From assembly GCF_000380505.1 (NCBI RefSeq), contig NZ_AQYH01000003.1:124001-188000 (forward strand): DNA of 64,000 bases, read 5' to 3'. The notes beneath the pieces were generated by a model. That model was not told where the DNA came from. It was given only the letters and a program-made list of their open reading frames with translations, and did not search any database. Positions 35,930-48,076 of the stretch are shown here, in pieces. Within the stretch, counting starts at the first letter, position 1. Each line of letters begins with the position of its first letter. The DNA comes from Kaistia granuli DSM 23481 (GTDB lineage: Bacteria > Pseudomonadota > Alphaproteobacteria > Rhizobiales > Kaistiaceae). The position numbers and the translations under genes were made by a program.

Positions 35930-36427
35930 ATGGCCCACGAAGAAGATCACGGCAAGACGCCGGCCGAGCTCGAGGCCCGCGTCTGGCATCTGACGCAGAA
36001 GATCCAGTTTGCGCTGTTCACCGCGTGGGACGGCAACCGGATGGGGCAATGGCCGCTCACCGCCCATGTCGACAAGGAGGCACGCACCTTCTACTTCCTC
36101 GTCGACCAGAAAAGCGATCGCTACAGCCAGATCGAGAGCTATCCCGATGTCCTGCTGGGCTTCGTCGACGGCTCCACCAATGTCGTCATCGCCGGGCACG
36201 GCTCGATCAGCGACGACCGCGTGAAAATCCGGGAACTCTGGTCCGCCTTCGACAAGGCGTGGTGGGATTCGGCCGACGATCCATCGATCCGCCTGCTCAC
36301 GGTGGAGCCGGACCGGGCCGAACTATGGGATTCCCCCAACCAGCTGATCGCGACCGCCGTCATGCTGACGGCGGCCGTCACCGGCGCCAAGCCGGCCTTG
36401 GGCGATCACGGCACCGTTCGCATGTAG
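35930..36427 (+). CDS. Pyridoxamine 5'-phosphate oxidase-family (general stress protein-like) protein
   Basis: A 165-residue split-barrel flavin-binding protein of the general-stress-protein-26 type. Seen: QFALFTAWDGNRMGQWPLTA, RTFYFLVDQKSDRYSQIES, VLLGFVDGSTNVVIAGHGS and the C-terminal strand VEPDRAELWDS. It lacks the length of true PNPOx. Single gene closed by a hairpin. Members bind FMN or F420-like cofactors and are often stress-induced; the reaction is unknown. Confidence 0.86.
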   Translation: MAHEEDHGKTPAELEARVWHLTQKIQFALFTAWDGNRMGQWPLTAHVDKEARTFYFLVDQKSDRYSQIESYPDVLLGFVDGSTNVVIAGHGSISDDRVKIRELWSAFDKAWWDSADDPSIRLLTVEPDRAELWDSPNQLIATAVMLTAAVTGAKPALGDHGTVRM

Positions 36428-36485
36428 TCTGGCGACAGGCCCGCGCCAGCGCGCGTCTGTCGGACAAACCTCCCTAGAAGCCCGA

Positions 36486-36507
36486 GGGCGGCTCTCATGA
36501 GCCGCCC
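36486..36507 (+). terminator. Hairpin terminator after the PNPOx-family gene
   Basis: A perfect 9-bp stem (GGGCGGCTC / GAGCCGCCC) with a TCAT loop, followed by ATATTGTTT, 60 bases after the gene. It fits a Rho-independent terminator with a weak U-tract. Confidence 0.7.
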
Positions 36508-36627
36508 ATATTGTTTGGTGAGCCGCGGCAGAGATCCGAGATATCGAACCTCCGCGCGGACGCACCGCATTCTTTCTGTCGCCTGAATCAGCTAGGGCAC
36601 CCTCTCATTGCAAGGGGGATCCAACGC

Positions 36628-36924
36628 GTGCCCGAGATCGAGAAACGCATCTTCATCGAGGAGAAGGACCTGGTCGCGGAGAAGAGCGACTGGGACGCGC
36701 GCAAGCTCTCGTCCGACGCGCGCGGCTGGACGTCCTACTGCTTCTTTCTCCCCGACGCGACGCGCGACGTGGTTGATCGTCAGATCCGCGCCAAGATCAG
36801 CAAGACCTATGTCCAGGTGGTGGCCACCCAGACTCCGCCTGGCGTCTGGGTCCGAGGCGCACGATATGAGCTGGAAGCCGCACTGAAGGTGCTTGAAGCG
36901 GGCCCGGCGGCCAGCCCGGCCTGA
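36628..36924 (+). CDS. Small hypothetical protein
   Basis: I place the start at a GTG behind AAGGGGG, giving 98 residues (VPEIEKRIFIEEKDLVAEKS...). An upstream in-frame ATG would add 39 residues with no clear ribosome site. The protein is soluble and charged, with an SYCFFLPDATRDVVD core; no signal or known motif. It lies between the stress protein and the AI-2E exporter, transcribed with them in direction but separated by spacers. No family recognised. Confidence 0.6.
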   Translation: MPEIEKRIFIEEKDLVAEKSDWDARKLSSDARGWTSYCFFLPDATRDVVDRQIRAKISKTYVQVVATQTPPGVWVRGARYELEAALKVLEAGPAASPA

Positions 36925-37050
36925 AGCCTCGCCGAGCTGCGGAATTCGTGCCGGTTTTGATCTGAGGTGATCAGGCACTGTGTTTTCTGCGCTTCGCTCT
37001 ACAGATTCGAAGCGACATGATCGATACTCGGCCAAAGCGGAGGAGTTGAT

Positions 37051-38319
37051 TTGCCAGATACGAATATCCCCAGTGAGACGCCGATGCAGGCACGAGAGCC
37101 ACGGCTCCTCGGCGTCGCGGGATCATCTCGATCCGGCCTCATTCCTCCCTTGTCGGCGGCGCGCTGGCTGCTCATCCTGATCGCCGCCGCCGGAATCTAC
37201 TTTTTTCACAGTTTTCTCGTCCCCGTTCTGGCAGCGCTGGTGATCGCCTTCGCCAGCTGGCCGATCTACCGCCGTATCGTCGAATTCGTCGGCGGCAACC
37301 GGACGGCGGCCGCCACGCTGGCGATCATCCTGTTCACCTGTTTCCTGATCGTCCCGATTGCCTTTGCAGCCGCCTATGCGGTCGAGGAAGTCCGGCAATT
37401 GCTGGCATGGGCAATCCAGACCAATCGTTTCGGCGCCGAAGTGCCGGCCTGGATCGCCGCCATACCGGCCGTCGGTGAATGGCTGTCGGTTCGCTGGGCC
37501 GAATATATCGGCCGGCCGGGCGCCATCGGCGAGATGATCTACGCGGTCAGCGGCGCCAATATCGGCAATATCTATCGCGCAGTTCTCGCGGCCGGCGGCG
37601 GCCTGTTCGGCCTGCTGCTCACGCTGATCTTCATGCTGATCACCCTGTTTTTCGTCTTCCGCGACGGAGAGCGCTTCGTCTCGAAGATCGACCTGATCGG
37701 CGAGCGCATCGTGCCGATGCGGTGGGAGCGGATTTCCCGCGTCGTCCCGGCGACGATCAGCTCCACCGTCACCGGCATGACGCTGATCGCGATCGGCGAG
37801 GGCATCGTCCTCGGCGTCGCCTACTGGATCGCCGGCGCGCCGTCGCCGGTCACCCTCGGCGTGCTCACCGGCATGATGGCGCTGATCCCTGGCGGGGCGC
37901 CGCTCTCGATGACACTGGTCTCGCTCTATCTCGCGGCCAGCGGCTCGATCGTCGCGGGCGTGAGCCTGTTCATCTGGGGCACGGTGGAGCTCTTCATCGT
38001 CGACAAGACGCTGCGCCCCAAGCTGGTCGGCGGTCCGATCAAGCTGCCCTTCCTGCCGACCATTTTCGGACTTGTCGGCGGCGTCAAAACCCTGGGCTTC
38101 CTCGGCCTCTTCATCGGCCCTGTGCTGATGGCCCTGATCGTGGCGATCTGGCGGGAATGGATCCGCGACATCGAATCCGTCGACCCGCCCAAGGTGGCCG
38201 GCATGCCGGCCGGCCCGGCATCGGAACTGACGGTGGTGCCGCCCGGCCTGGTGCCGGAGCAGACCATGCTCGCCGGTGATGAAGAACCGCGCCGAGAAGA
38301 GACGGCGCGGCTCTCCTAA
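37051..38319 (+). CDS. AI-2E family transporter (TqsA/PerM-like)
   Basis: A 422-residue membrane protein with about eight helices and the family's C-terminal helical region (MALIPGGAPLSMTLVSLYLAA, LRPKLVGGPIKLPFLPTIFG, GLVGGVKTLGFLGLFIGPVL). TTG start with GGAGG seven bases upstream; an ATG at 37084 is possible. Family members export autoinducer-2 or other small molecules, or act as Na+/H+ antiporters; which applies here is unknown. It converges on the copper ATPase. Confidence 0.88.
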   Translation: MPDTNIPSETPMQAREPRLLGVAGSSRSGLIPPLSAARWLLILIAAAGIYFFHSFLVPVLAALVIAFASWPIYRRIVEFVGGNRTAAATLAIILFTCFLIVPIAFAAAYAVEEVRQLLAWAIQTNRFGAEVPAWIAAIPAVGEWLSVRWAEYIGRPGAIGEMIYAVSGANIGNIYRAVLAAGGGLFGLLLTLIFMLITLFFVFRDGERFVSKIDLIGERIVPMRWERISRVVPATISSTVTGMTLIAIGEGIVLGVAYWIAGAPSPVTLGVLTGMMALIPGGAPLSMTLVSLYLAASGSIVAGVSLFIWGTVELFIVDKTLRPKLVGGPIKLPFLPTIFGLVGGVKTLGFLGLFIGPVLMALIVAIWREWIRDIESVDPPKVAGMPAGPASELTVVPPGLVPEQTMLAGDEEPRREETARLS

Positions 38320-38330
38320 ATCCCGGGCAG

Positions 38331-40763
<2,433 letters not shown>

Positions 40764-40922
40764 GGCAGAGCCTCCGTTTGGGAATCGAACGGCCAGCCTA
40801 GGGCTTCCAACTGTGGGAAGGTCAAGGCCTCCCGCTTCCCCGTGCCAAAGGAGGCGCGCATGCCGATCGAGTTCCGGATAAGATGAGGCTGCGAGCCGGT
40901 TTCCCGCCGCGAGGAGCTAGCG

Positions 40923-41444
40923 ATGGCAGAGACCAGCAAGGAAAACAGCGCGACTGACGGTGAAATCGGAATCCTGCAGCGCCGCAGAATCGAGGCCGCG
41001 ATCATCGCGCCGATCTACGCCGGCATGGTGCGGGAAATCGGCGAGGCACGCGCCCAGGCCATTCTCGACGCCGCGATCAGCCAGGCGGCCATCGACGCCG
41101 GACGGATGTTCGCCGAACGGACCGAAGGCGGCACCGACCTCAACACGTTCCAGGATCTGCAGGCGCTCTGGACGAAGGACGACGCGCTGGAGATAGAGGT
41201 GTTGCGGGCGAGCGACGAGCATTTCGACTACAATGTCCGGCGGTGCCGCTATGCCGAGACCTATCGCGAGATGGGCCTCGGCCACATCGGGCATCTCCTG
41301 TCCTGCAATCGCGACGGCGTCTTCTGTCAGGGCTACGACCCGCGCATCACCCTGCAGCGCACCCAGACCCTGATGGAGGGCGCCGAGCATTGCGACTTCC
41401 GCTACAGCTTCGATGCGACAAGCGGCGGCGAGGCCAAGCCGTAG
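40923..41444 (+). CDS. L-2-amino-thiazoline-4-carboxylic acid hydrolase family protein
   Basis: A 173-residue soluble protein matching the ATC-hydrolase family by size and by RRRIEAAIIAPIYAGMVREI, NVRRCRYAETYREMGL, the Cys-containing stretch LLSCNRDGVFCQGYDP and RTQTLMEGAEHCDFRY. The founding member converts the thiazoline to cysteine precursors. Many homologues in Hyphomicrobiales are of unknown substrate. It converges on a cupin gene. Confidence 0.75.
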   Translation: MAETSKENSATDGEIGILQRRRIEAAIIAPIYAGMVREIGEARAQAILDAAISQAAIDAGRMFAERTEGGTDLNTFQDLQALWTKDDALEIEVLRASDEHFDYNVRRCRYAETYREMGLGHIGHLLSCNRDGVFCQGYDPRITLQRTQTLMEGAEHCDFRYSFDATSGGEAKP

Positions 41445-41477
41445 CTCTGGCAGGCGGGGGAGACGCCGTGACCGGCA

Positions 41478-41945
41478 TCAGGGATGCTTGTGGATGGGAT
41501 CGACCCAGTAAACTTCCTCCGGCTTCTCGACGGGATCGATGGTGTCGATATTGACCACGACAGCCTCATTGTCCGAGCGCACCAACACGCATTCCAGCGG
41601 CTGCGTGGGATCGGCATTGATCTCCTGATGCGGCACGTAGGGCGGCACGAAGATGAAGTCGCCGGGCTCCGCCTCGGCCACGAATTCCAGCCGATCACCC
41701 CAGCGCATGCGGGCACGGCCGCGGACAACGTAGATGACGCTCTCGAGCTCGCCGTGGTGATGCACGCCGGTCTTGGCATTCGGCTCGATTCGCACGGTAC
41801 CGGCCCAAATCTTCTGGGCGCCGACCCGGGCGTGGTTGATCGCCGCCTGCCGCAGCATGCCGGGGGTCTGCGCCGTGTTGGAATCGAGGCGGTCGCCCTT
41901 GATCACCCGGACGCCGTCATGCTTCCAGCGCATTTCGTCGCTCAT
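41478..41945 (-). CDS. Cupin domain protein
   Basis: 155 residues with one beta-barrel cupin. Motif 1 is GVHHHGELESVIYVVRGRAR (metal-binding His and Glu), motif 2 is GDFIFVPPYVPHQEIN (third His). GAGGG precedes the ATG; a longer in-frame extension runs toward the pabBC gene and is rejected. No further domain reveals whether it is an enzyme or a binding protein. Confidence 0.86.
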   Translation of the reverse strand: MSDEMRWKHDGVRVIKGDRLDSNTAQTPGMLRQAAINHARVGAQKIWAGTVRIEPNAKTGVHHHGELESVIYVVRGRARMRWGDRLEFVAEAEPGDFIFVPPYVPHQEINADPTQPLECVLVRSDNEAVVVNIDTIDPVEKPEEVYWVDPIHKHP

Positions 41946-41997
41946 CGTTCCGATCCCTCGCAAGCTTGCTGCGCGAACGATGCGCCGAGATGCCGGG

Positions 41998-43803
41998 TCA
42001 GTCCAGCAGATGGGCCTGCCGCAATCCACGCAGGCTGTTGCCGAGGAACCAGCGAGCCGCGCCGGCGAGGTCGCCGGGCCGCAATTGCCGTTCGACGGCG
42101 GCACCGCTCTCAATCAGGCTCTGGCGCAGGATGCCGGGCAGCAGGCCGTCGCTAACGGGCGGTGTCAGCAGCAAGCCGTTGCGCTCGACGAAGATGTTGC
42201 TCCGCGTCGCCTCGGTGACGAAGCCGGAGCGATTGAGCAGGATCGCCTCGTCGGCACCGCGTCCGACCGCCTCGCTGAACGCCGCCTCGTAGATCTGGCG
42301 CCGCGTCGTCTTGTGGCGCAGGAAGGGATCGCCGGCGTCGGCCCGGAGGCTAGCGAAGGCTGTTACCACCGGACGATCCGGCTCGGCCGCGAGGCGGGGC
42401 GCGACCATCTCGATCCCGCCATCGCGGCGCAGCTCGAGACGAACGCGGTGCTCGCCGCCCGCCGTCAGGGACGGAACCAGGGCGGCGAGCCTCGCCTCGG
42501 CGGCCGGACGATCGAAGGCGAAACCGAGCGCCCCAGCTGAGCGGGTGAGGCGATCAAGATGAAGAGCCAACCTGGCGAACCCCGTCTCGCTCGACCAGAG
42601 CAGCGTCTCGATCAGCCCGTAGTCCTCGGCGAGATCGGTCAGCACGCGCGCCTTCAGCAGGCATTCGGCATATTCCGAGGCGGCCTGCGAATCCGCGACG
42701 ATGCCGCCGCCGGCGCCATATCGACCCGTCCCGTTCCCGAAGACCGTCGCCGTGCGGATGGCGACGTTGAAGCGCAGATCACCGTTCGGCCGCATGACGC
42801 CGATCGAGCCGGTGTAGACATCGCGCGGCTCCGCCTCCAGCTCGCGGATGATCTCCATCGCCCGCAACTTCGGCGCCCCGGTGATCGAGCCGCACGGGAA
42901 CGCGGCCCGCATCAAATGATCGAGCGAGGTTCCCGGCAACAGTCGTGACGTCACCGTCGAGGTCAGCGTATGCAGGGTCGGATAGGTCTCGACCTTGAAA
43001 AGCTCCGGCACCTTGACCGAACCGATCTCGCTGACCCGGCCGAGATCATTGCGCAGCAGGTCGACGATCATCAGATTCTCGGCGCGCTGCTTCGGATCGT
43101 TTTGAAGGGTGTCCTGCGCCGCCTGGTCGGTCTCGGCGTTGTCGCCGCGCATTACGGTGCCCTTCATCGGGCGGGTGGTGACGACGCCGGACGCGATGTC
43201 GAGGAACAGTTCCGGCGAGACGGAGAGGATCGCGGCGTCGTCGAACGCGACCATGCCGCCATGCGACACGGGCTGGCTCGCCCGCAGCGCCGCATAGAGC
43301 GCCAGCGGATCGCCGTCATAGTGGAAGTCGACCGGGAAGGTCAGATTGATCTGGTAGGCATCGCCGTCGCGCAGATAGTCCAGCACGCGCCCGACCTGCG
43401 CCGCATGTGCGGCAGCGTCGAGCCGCGGACGGACGGCGGCGAGCGGTGGCGGCGGGGCCAGATCACCAAACACCTGGTCCAGCTCGACGGCCGGAATGGG
43501 CAGAGGCTCCCGGAACAGTCCGAACCAGAGCAGCGGAAGCGCGCGTCCGTCCGGCAGGGCAGGGCCCAGCCTCTCCTGCAGGGCATAGCCGAGTTCGTAG
43601 CTGGCGAAGCCGGCGGCATGGAGACCCCGACTGAGCCCCTGCTCGATGCGTCGGAAGGCGGCCGCGACATCCTCGCCGCGATCGCAGCGGACGATCTCGA
43701 CGGGATCGCAATAAAGCTCCGCCGGAATCGAGGTGTTCAACCGATCCTCGATCAGCACGAAAGGCCGGGAAGCGGTCAGGGCGGCTCGGATCGAGGACGG
43801 CAT
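41998..43803 (-). CDS. pabB: Aminodeoxychorismate synthase component I fused to aminodeoxychorismate lyase (PabB-PabC)
   Basis: About 601 residues. The first ~360 are a chorismate-binding PabB domain (DGDAYQINLTFPVDF, TYPTLHTLTSTV, AAFPCGSITGAPKLRAMEII, GIVADSQAASEYAE); the last ~220 are a PLP-dependent aminotransferase class IV domain (RHKTTRRQIYEAAF with the PLP Lys, LNRSGFVTEATRSNIFVERNG). Together with a glutamine amidotransferase subunit it turns chorismate into p-aminobenzoate for folate. I start at the ATG at 43803; in-frame ATGs at 43827 and 43848 are possible. The fusion is common in rhizobia. Confidence 0.9.
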   Translation of the reverse strand: MPSSIRAALTASRPFVLIEDRLNTSIPAELYCDPVEIVRCDRGEDVAAAFRRIEQGLSRGLHAAGFASYELGYALQERLGPALPDGRALPLLWFGLFREPLPIPAVELDQVFGDLAPPPPLAAVRPRLDAAAHAAQVGRVLDYLRDGDAYQINLTFPVDFHYDGDPLALYAALRASQPVSHGGMVAFDDAAILSVSPELFLDIASGVVTTRPMKGTVMRGDNAETDQAAQDTLQNDPKQRAENLMIVDLLRNDLGRVSEIGSVKVPELFKVETYPTLHTLTSTVTSRLLPGTSLDHLMRAAFPCGSITGAPKLRAMEIIRELEAEPRDVYTGSIGVMRPNGDLRFNVAIRTATVFGNGTGRYGAGGGIVADSQAASEYAECLLKARVLTDLAEDYGLIETLLWSSETGFARLALHLDRLTRSAGALGFAFDRPAAEARLAALVPSLTAGGEHRVRLELRRDGGIEMVAPRLAAEPDRPVVTAFASLRADAGDPFLRHKTTRRQIYEAAFSEAVGRGADEAILLNRSGFVTEATRSNIFVERNGLLLTPPVSDGLLPGILRQSLIESGAAVERQLRPGDLAGAARWFLGNSLRGLRQAHLLD

Positions 43804-43931
43804 CGGGGACGAATTCCTGGCTGGCATCGAGACATCGCGACCATGCACGACGGCGTCTGGATAGCCCGAGGACGACAGGCCGGAAAGCGCATAATCGATC
43901 GCCGGGGCGAAGCGCCGCTCCGATGTTCCAC

Positions 43932-44627
43932 CTAGCCGTCGGACTCGCGAAAGCGATAGCCGACTCCGGTTTCGGTGCGGAGATAGATCGGCTGCTCGGG
44001 GTTCGGCTCGATCTTCTGCCGGATCTGGCGGATGTAGACCCGCAATTGTTGCACGTCATAGGCGGCGCCCCACACCTCCTGCATCAGGAAGCGATGCGTC
44101 AGGACCTTGCCGGCATGCTGCACCAGCACCCGCAGGATGTCGTACTCCTTGGGCGAGAGCTTCACCTCGTCGCCGCGCAGGCGGACGATGCGCCGGACCA
44201 GGTCGACGGAGAGCTCGCCTGCCTTGAAGATCGGCTTCTCGCCCTGGACTTGCAGCCGATGCCGCAGCGCGACGCGCAGCCGCGCGATCAGCTCGTTCAT
44301 GCCGAACGGCTTGGTCACATAATCGTCGGCGCCGGTTTCCAGCGCCTGGACGATGCCGGCCTCGTCGGTGCGGCTCGACAGGATGACGATCGGCACCGAG
44401 GCGCCGGCCTCCTGCCATCGCTCCAGAAGCGCATGGCCGGACATGTCCGGCAGGCCGAGATCCAGGATGATGAGATCGGGCGCCGCCGTCTCGGCCAGCT
44501 CCAGGGCCGTGCGACCGTCCGGCGCCTCGATCACCACATAGCCCTGCGTGCCGAGCCCGGCCTTCAGCAAACGCCGGATCGGCGGCTCGTCATCGACGAC
44601 GAGGATCTTGATGGATGCGGCGGTCAT
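43932..44627 (-). CDS. kdpE: KdpE response regulator
   Basis: 231 residues of the OmpR class. The receiver (residues 1-115) has the acidic pair VVDDE, phospho-Asp in LIILDLGLPDMSG, and TKPF; the winged helix (135-228) shows LSPKEYDILRVLVQHAGKVL and YIRQIRQKIEPNP. Its ATG overlaps the stop of kdpD. It activates the kdp operon under potassium limitation or osmotic stress. Confidence 0.94.
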   Translation of the reverse strand: MTAASIKILVVDDEPPIRRLLKAGLGTQGYVVIEAPDGRTALELAETAAPDLIILDLGLPDMSGHALLERWQEAGASVPIVILSSRTDEAGIVQALETGADDYVTKPFGMNELIARLRVALRHRLQVQGEKPIFKAGELSVDLVRRIVRLRGDEVKLSPKEYDILRVLVQHAGKVLTHRFLMQEVWGAAYDVQQLRVYIRQIRQKIEPNPEQPIYLRTETGVGYRFRESDG

Positions 44628-47344
44628 GCGCCCCCCTCGATGGAATTGGATCGCGGCGGCACCGGCATCTCGATCTGGAAGATTGCGCCGGATCGGTCGG
44701 TGCGGTTGGCGACGACGATGGTGCCGCCCATGGCCTCGACGAAGCCGCGGGCGATCGACAGGCCGAGGCCCGTACCGGCCCGGACATGATCGCCCTTCTG
44801 AACCCGATAGAACTTGCCGAAGATCCGGTCCAGGTCCTCGCCCGGCACGCCGGCTCCCTCGTCGATGAGCCGGATCGTCAGGCTCTTTTGACCGGCGACC
44901 GCCTCGAGGCGGATCTCGCTGCCGGCCGGCGCGTATTTCGCGGCGTTGTCGACGAGATTGAACAGCACCTGCTCGAACAGCACCGGATCGACCCGGATCA
45001 TGGGCAGATCCGGGGCGATGGCCACGGCGAGCCGATGATCGCGCAGGATCTTGGCGGCGCGGTTCAGCACGCTGCCGACGATCTCGTCGACATCGTGCAG
45101 GGCGAAATTGGGCTCGACGGCGCCGGATTCGAGCCGGGTCATGTCGAGGAGGTTGGCGATGAAGCGGTTCAGCCGCTCCGACTCGTCCTGGATGGTCCGC
45201 AGCAGATCGTCCTTGGTCGCATCGTCCAGCCCGCTGCCGAAATCGCGCAGCGTGCCGGCGGCGCCGAGAATGCCGGCGAGCGGCGTCTTCAGATCGTGCG
45301 AGATCGAGGTCAGCAGCGCCGACCGCAGGCGGTCGGTCTCGGCCGTCAACCGCGCCCTGTCGACATCCTCGACCAGGTAGACGCGCTCGATGGCGAGCGC
45401 CGCCTGATCGGCGAGCGCATCGAGCAACCGGCGCTGGTCCGGCGTCAGGATCGGTCCCGAGCGATCGTCGGAGCTGATGCCGACGGCGCCGATCGCGCTG
45501 CGCCCGGTCTTCAGCGGCAGGAACAGCCATTTTCCGCCCGGCAGCGTGTCGGAACCGCGCCCGGCCGGCTGATCGTTCTCGAACGCCCATTTCGCCGCGG
45601 CGATGTCGGCCGGATCGATCATGTCCTCCGGCGGATAGCCGGCCCGCACCGCGAACTGGTCGCGCTCGCCAAGCAGCACGACGACCTTGACCTTCAGCAT
45701 CGAGGCGACCTGGTAGACCGTCGCCCACAGCACATCATCGATCGCGCCGACGCCCGCCAGCTTGCGGCTGAAGGAATAGAGCTGCTCGGTCGTGCGGGCG
45801 CGGCTGCGCGCCGTGATCGCCTGCGCCCGGACGCGCGCCGCGAGATTGGAGACGACCACCGTCACGATCGCGAAGATCACCAGCGCCGCGACATTGGTCG
45901 GATCGGCGATGGTGAAGGTGTAGGTCGGCGGCAGGAAGAAGAAGTTGTAGGCGAGCGACGCGGCCGCCGTCGCGGCCAGCGCCGGCAGCAGGCCATAGCG
46001 CCCTGCTACGGCGATGATGCCGAGCAGGAAGATCAGATCGACATTCTCGATGCCGACATAGGGCTGGATCAGCTTGCTGATGCCGGTCGACGCGGCGACG
46101 GCGCCCAGCGCGGCAAGATAGGCGATCGGCGGACCGCCATTGGCGGCGCGGGCGGCCGGCTTGCCCGCTAGGCTCTCAGCGGGTGCAGCGCTGGCCTCGC
46201 CGGCGATGACATGGACGCTGATGGCGCCCGACCGGCGCACCAGCTCATGCACCACCGAGCCATGCAGCATCTCGAACCACCGCGAGCGTTCCGATTTGCC
46301 GATGATGATGTGGTTGACGTTGCGCGTCCGGGCATGGCCGAGGACATCCTCGGCAATGCTCCGGTCGCCGCCCGGCAGGGTGGTCGCCTCGCCGCCGAGA
46401 TGCTCAGCCAGTCGCAGCACCTCGGCGATACGGTCATGCTCTGCCTCGGAGAGTTGCTGGCTCCGGGCGGTCTCGACATAGAGCGCTTCGAACGGCGCGT
46501 GCAGCCGGTCGGCGAGCCGCTTGGCATAGCGGACCAGGGCCGGCGCGCGCGGATCCTCGCTGACGCATACGAGAACGCGCTCGCCGGCGCCCCAGGGCCC
46601 GGCAATGGCGTGGCTTTGCATATGGCTGAGCAACTGCTCATCGACCCGCTGCGCCGTGCGCCGGAGCGCCAGTTCGCGGAGGGCCGTCAGATTGCCGGGC
46701 TGGAAGAAGTGATGGACGGCCCGCTTCGCCGTGGTCGGCAGATAGACCTTGCCCTCCTGCAGGCGGTGGATCAGATCTGCCGGCGAGAGATCAACCACCT
46801 CAATGTCGTCGGCGCCATCGAGCACGGAATCCGGTACCGTCTCGCGGACCCGGACCCGGGTGATCTGCGCGACGACATCGTTCAGGCTCTCGACATGCTG
46901 GATGTTCAGCGTGGTGTAGACGTCGATGCCGGCGTCGAGCAGCTCCTCGACATCCATGTAGCGCTTCGGATGCCGGCTTTCGGGCGCGTTGGTATGGGCG
47001 AGCTCATCGACCAGCACGAGCTGCGGTCGCCGCGCCAGGACCGCATCGAGATCCATCTCCTCGAGGATCTGGCCGCGATGCGCGATCTTGCGGCGAGGCA
47101 CGACCTCGAAGCCGTCGACCAGCGCCTCGGTCTCGGCGCGGCCATGCGTCTCGACGACGGCGATGACGACATCGACGCCGGAGCGCCGCTTCGCATGGCC
47201 GGATTGCAGCATTTCATAGGTCTTGCCGACACCCGGCGCCGCGCCGAGGAAAATCTTCAGCCGGCCGCGGCCCTCGCGATGCGCCGCGGCCAGCAGGGCG
47301 TCGGGGGACGGTCTCGTATCTTCCCGGTTCTGGAAGTCGTTCAT
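44624..47344 (-). CDS. kdpD: KdpD osmosensitive K+ channel histidine kinase
   Basis: 906 residues. An N-terminal KdpD domain (LGAAPGVGKTYEML with Walker A) is followed by a Usp-like domain (~250-370) and four membrane helices (~400-500, LIFLLGIIAVAGRYGLLPAL). Then come a GAF-like region and the kinase core with H-box SISHDLKTPLAGILG and N/G boxes (NLVDNAAKYAPAG, GTGLGLSIARG). It senses K+ and turgor and phosphorylates KdpE. It sits after kdpC with a hairpin between. Confidence 0.95.
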   Translation of the reverse strand: MNDFQNREDTRPSPDALLAAAHREGRGRLKIFLGAAPGVGKTYEMLQSGHAKRRSGVDVVIAVVETHGRAETEALVDGFEVVPRRKIAHRGQILEEMDLDAVLARRPQLVLVDELAHTNAPESRHPKRYMDVEELLDAGIDVYTTLNIQHVESLNDVVAQITRVRVRETVPDSVLDGADDIEVVDLSPADLIHRLQEGKVYLPTTAKRAVHHFFQPGNLTALRELALRRTAQRVDEQLLSHMQSHAIAGPWGAGERVLVCVSEDPRAPALVRYAKRLADRLHAPFEALYVETARSQQLSEAEHDRIAEVLRLAEHLGGEATTLPGGDRSIAEDVLGHARTRNVNHIIIGKSERSRWFEMLHGSVVHELVRRSGAISVHVIAGEASAAPAESLAGKPAARAANGGPPIAYLAALGAVAASTGISKLIQPYVGIENVDLIFLLGIIAVAGRYGLLPALAATAAASLAYNFFFLPPTYTFTIADPTNVAALVIFAIVTVVVSNLAARVRAQAITARSRARTTEQLYSFSRKLAGVGAIDDVLWATVYQVASMLKVKVVVLLGERDQFAVRAGYPPEDMIDPADIAAAKWAFENDQPAGRGSDTLPGGKWLFLPLKTGRSAIGAVGISSDDRSGPILTPDQRRLLDALADQAALAIERVYLVEDVDRARLTAETDRLRSALLTSISHDLKTPLAGILGAAGTLRDFGSGLDDATKDDLLRTIQDESERLNRFIANLLDMTRLESGAVEPNFALHDVDEIVGSVLNRAAKILRDHRLAVAIAPDLPMIRVDPVLFEQVLFNLVDNAAKYAPAGSEIRLEAVAGQKSLTIRLIDEGAGVPGEDLDRIFGKFYRVQKGDHVRAGTGLGLSIARGFVEAMGGTIVVANRTDRSGAIFQIEMPVPPRSNSIEGGA

Positions 47345-47366
47345 CAGCTACCGATCAAACGGCGAT

Positions 47367-47388
47367 GGGCGGATCTCCCGATCCGCCC
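47367..47388 (-). other. Intercistronic stem-loop between kdpC and kdpD
   Basis: A perfect 9-bp stem (GGGCGGATC / GATCCGCCC) with a TCCC loop in the 115-base gap. No U-run follows on the minus strand, so full termination is unlikely. It may partly attenuate, or stabilise the upstream kdpABC message so that pump and sensor are made in different amounts. Confidence 0.55.
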
Positions 47389-47459
47389 TGCCATACAAGT
47401 GAGGAGCCTGCGTGTCGCCGTCAGCCGGCGGACACGCTAGAAGGTTTCGGCGGAGATGA

Positions 47460-48065
47460 TCAGTTCGCCGCCGCCGCGTCGAGCGCCAAGTTGAGCTTCA
47501 GCACATTGACCCGCGGCTCGCCGATCAGTCCGAACAGCCTGTCCTCCGTGCCGGCCTCAACCAGCGCCGCGACCTGCTGTTCCGGCAGGTTGCGCGCCTT
47601 GGCGACGCGCGGCACCTGAAAGTTCGCCGCTTCCGGCGTGATGTGAGGATCGAGGCCGCTGCCGGTCGTCGTCACCAGATCCATCGGAATCGGCGCGCTC
47701 GGGTTTTCCGTCTTGAGGGCAGACGCGTCGGCCCTGATGCGGTCGATCAGCGCCGGGTTGGTCGGGCCGAGATTCGAGCCCATCGAGTTGGCCGCATTGT
47801 AGGGCTGCGCCACCGACTTCGACGGGTCGCTCGGATCGGCGCCCGTCGTGGCGGAAGGCCGGCCGTGGAAATAGCGGTCGCTGGTGAAGGACTGCCCGAT
47901 CAGTTCCGAACCGACGACCTTGCCGTCCCTCGTGATCAGGCTGCCATTGGCCTGGTCCGGGAAGATCAGCTGAGCCACTTCGGTCATGGCGAGGGGATAG
48001 GCGAGACCCAGGATGACGGTCAGGCCGACGATCATCACAAGGGCAGGGCGGATTTGCTTCAGCAT
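47460..48065 (-). CDS. kdpC: KdpC subunit of the K+-transporting ATPase
   Basis: 201 residues with one N-terminal membrane helix ([20 protein letters not shown]) and a periplasmic domain with the family stretches [20 protein letters not shown] and [25 protein letters not shown] lies eight bases before the ATG at 48065. It stabilises the KdpAB complex. Confidence 0.94.
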   Translation of the reverse strand: MLKQIRPALVMIVGLTVILGLAYPLAMTEVAQLIFPDQANGSLITRDGKVVGSELIGQSFTSDRYFHGRPSATTGADPSDPSKSVAQPYNAANSMGSNLGPTNPALIDRIRADASALKTENPSAPIPMDLVTTTGSGLDPHITPEAANFQVPRVAKARNLPEQQVAALVEAGTEDRLFGLIGEPRVNVLKLNLALDAAAAN

Positions 48066-48076
48066 GATGCTTGTCC

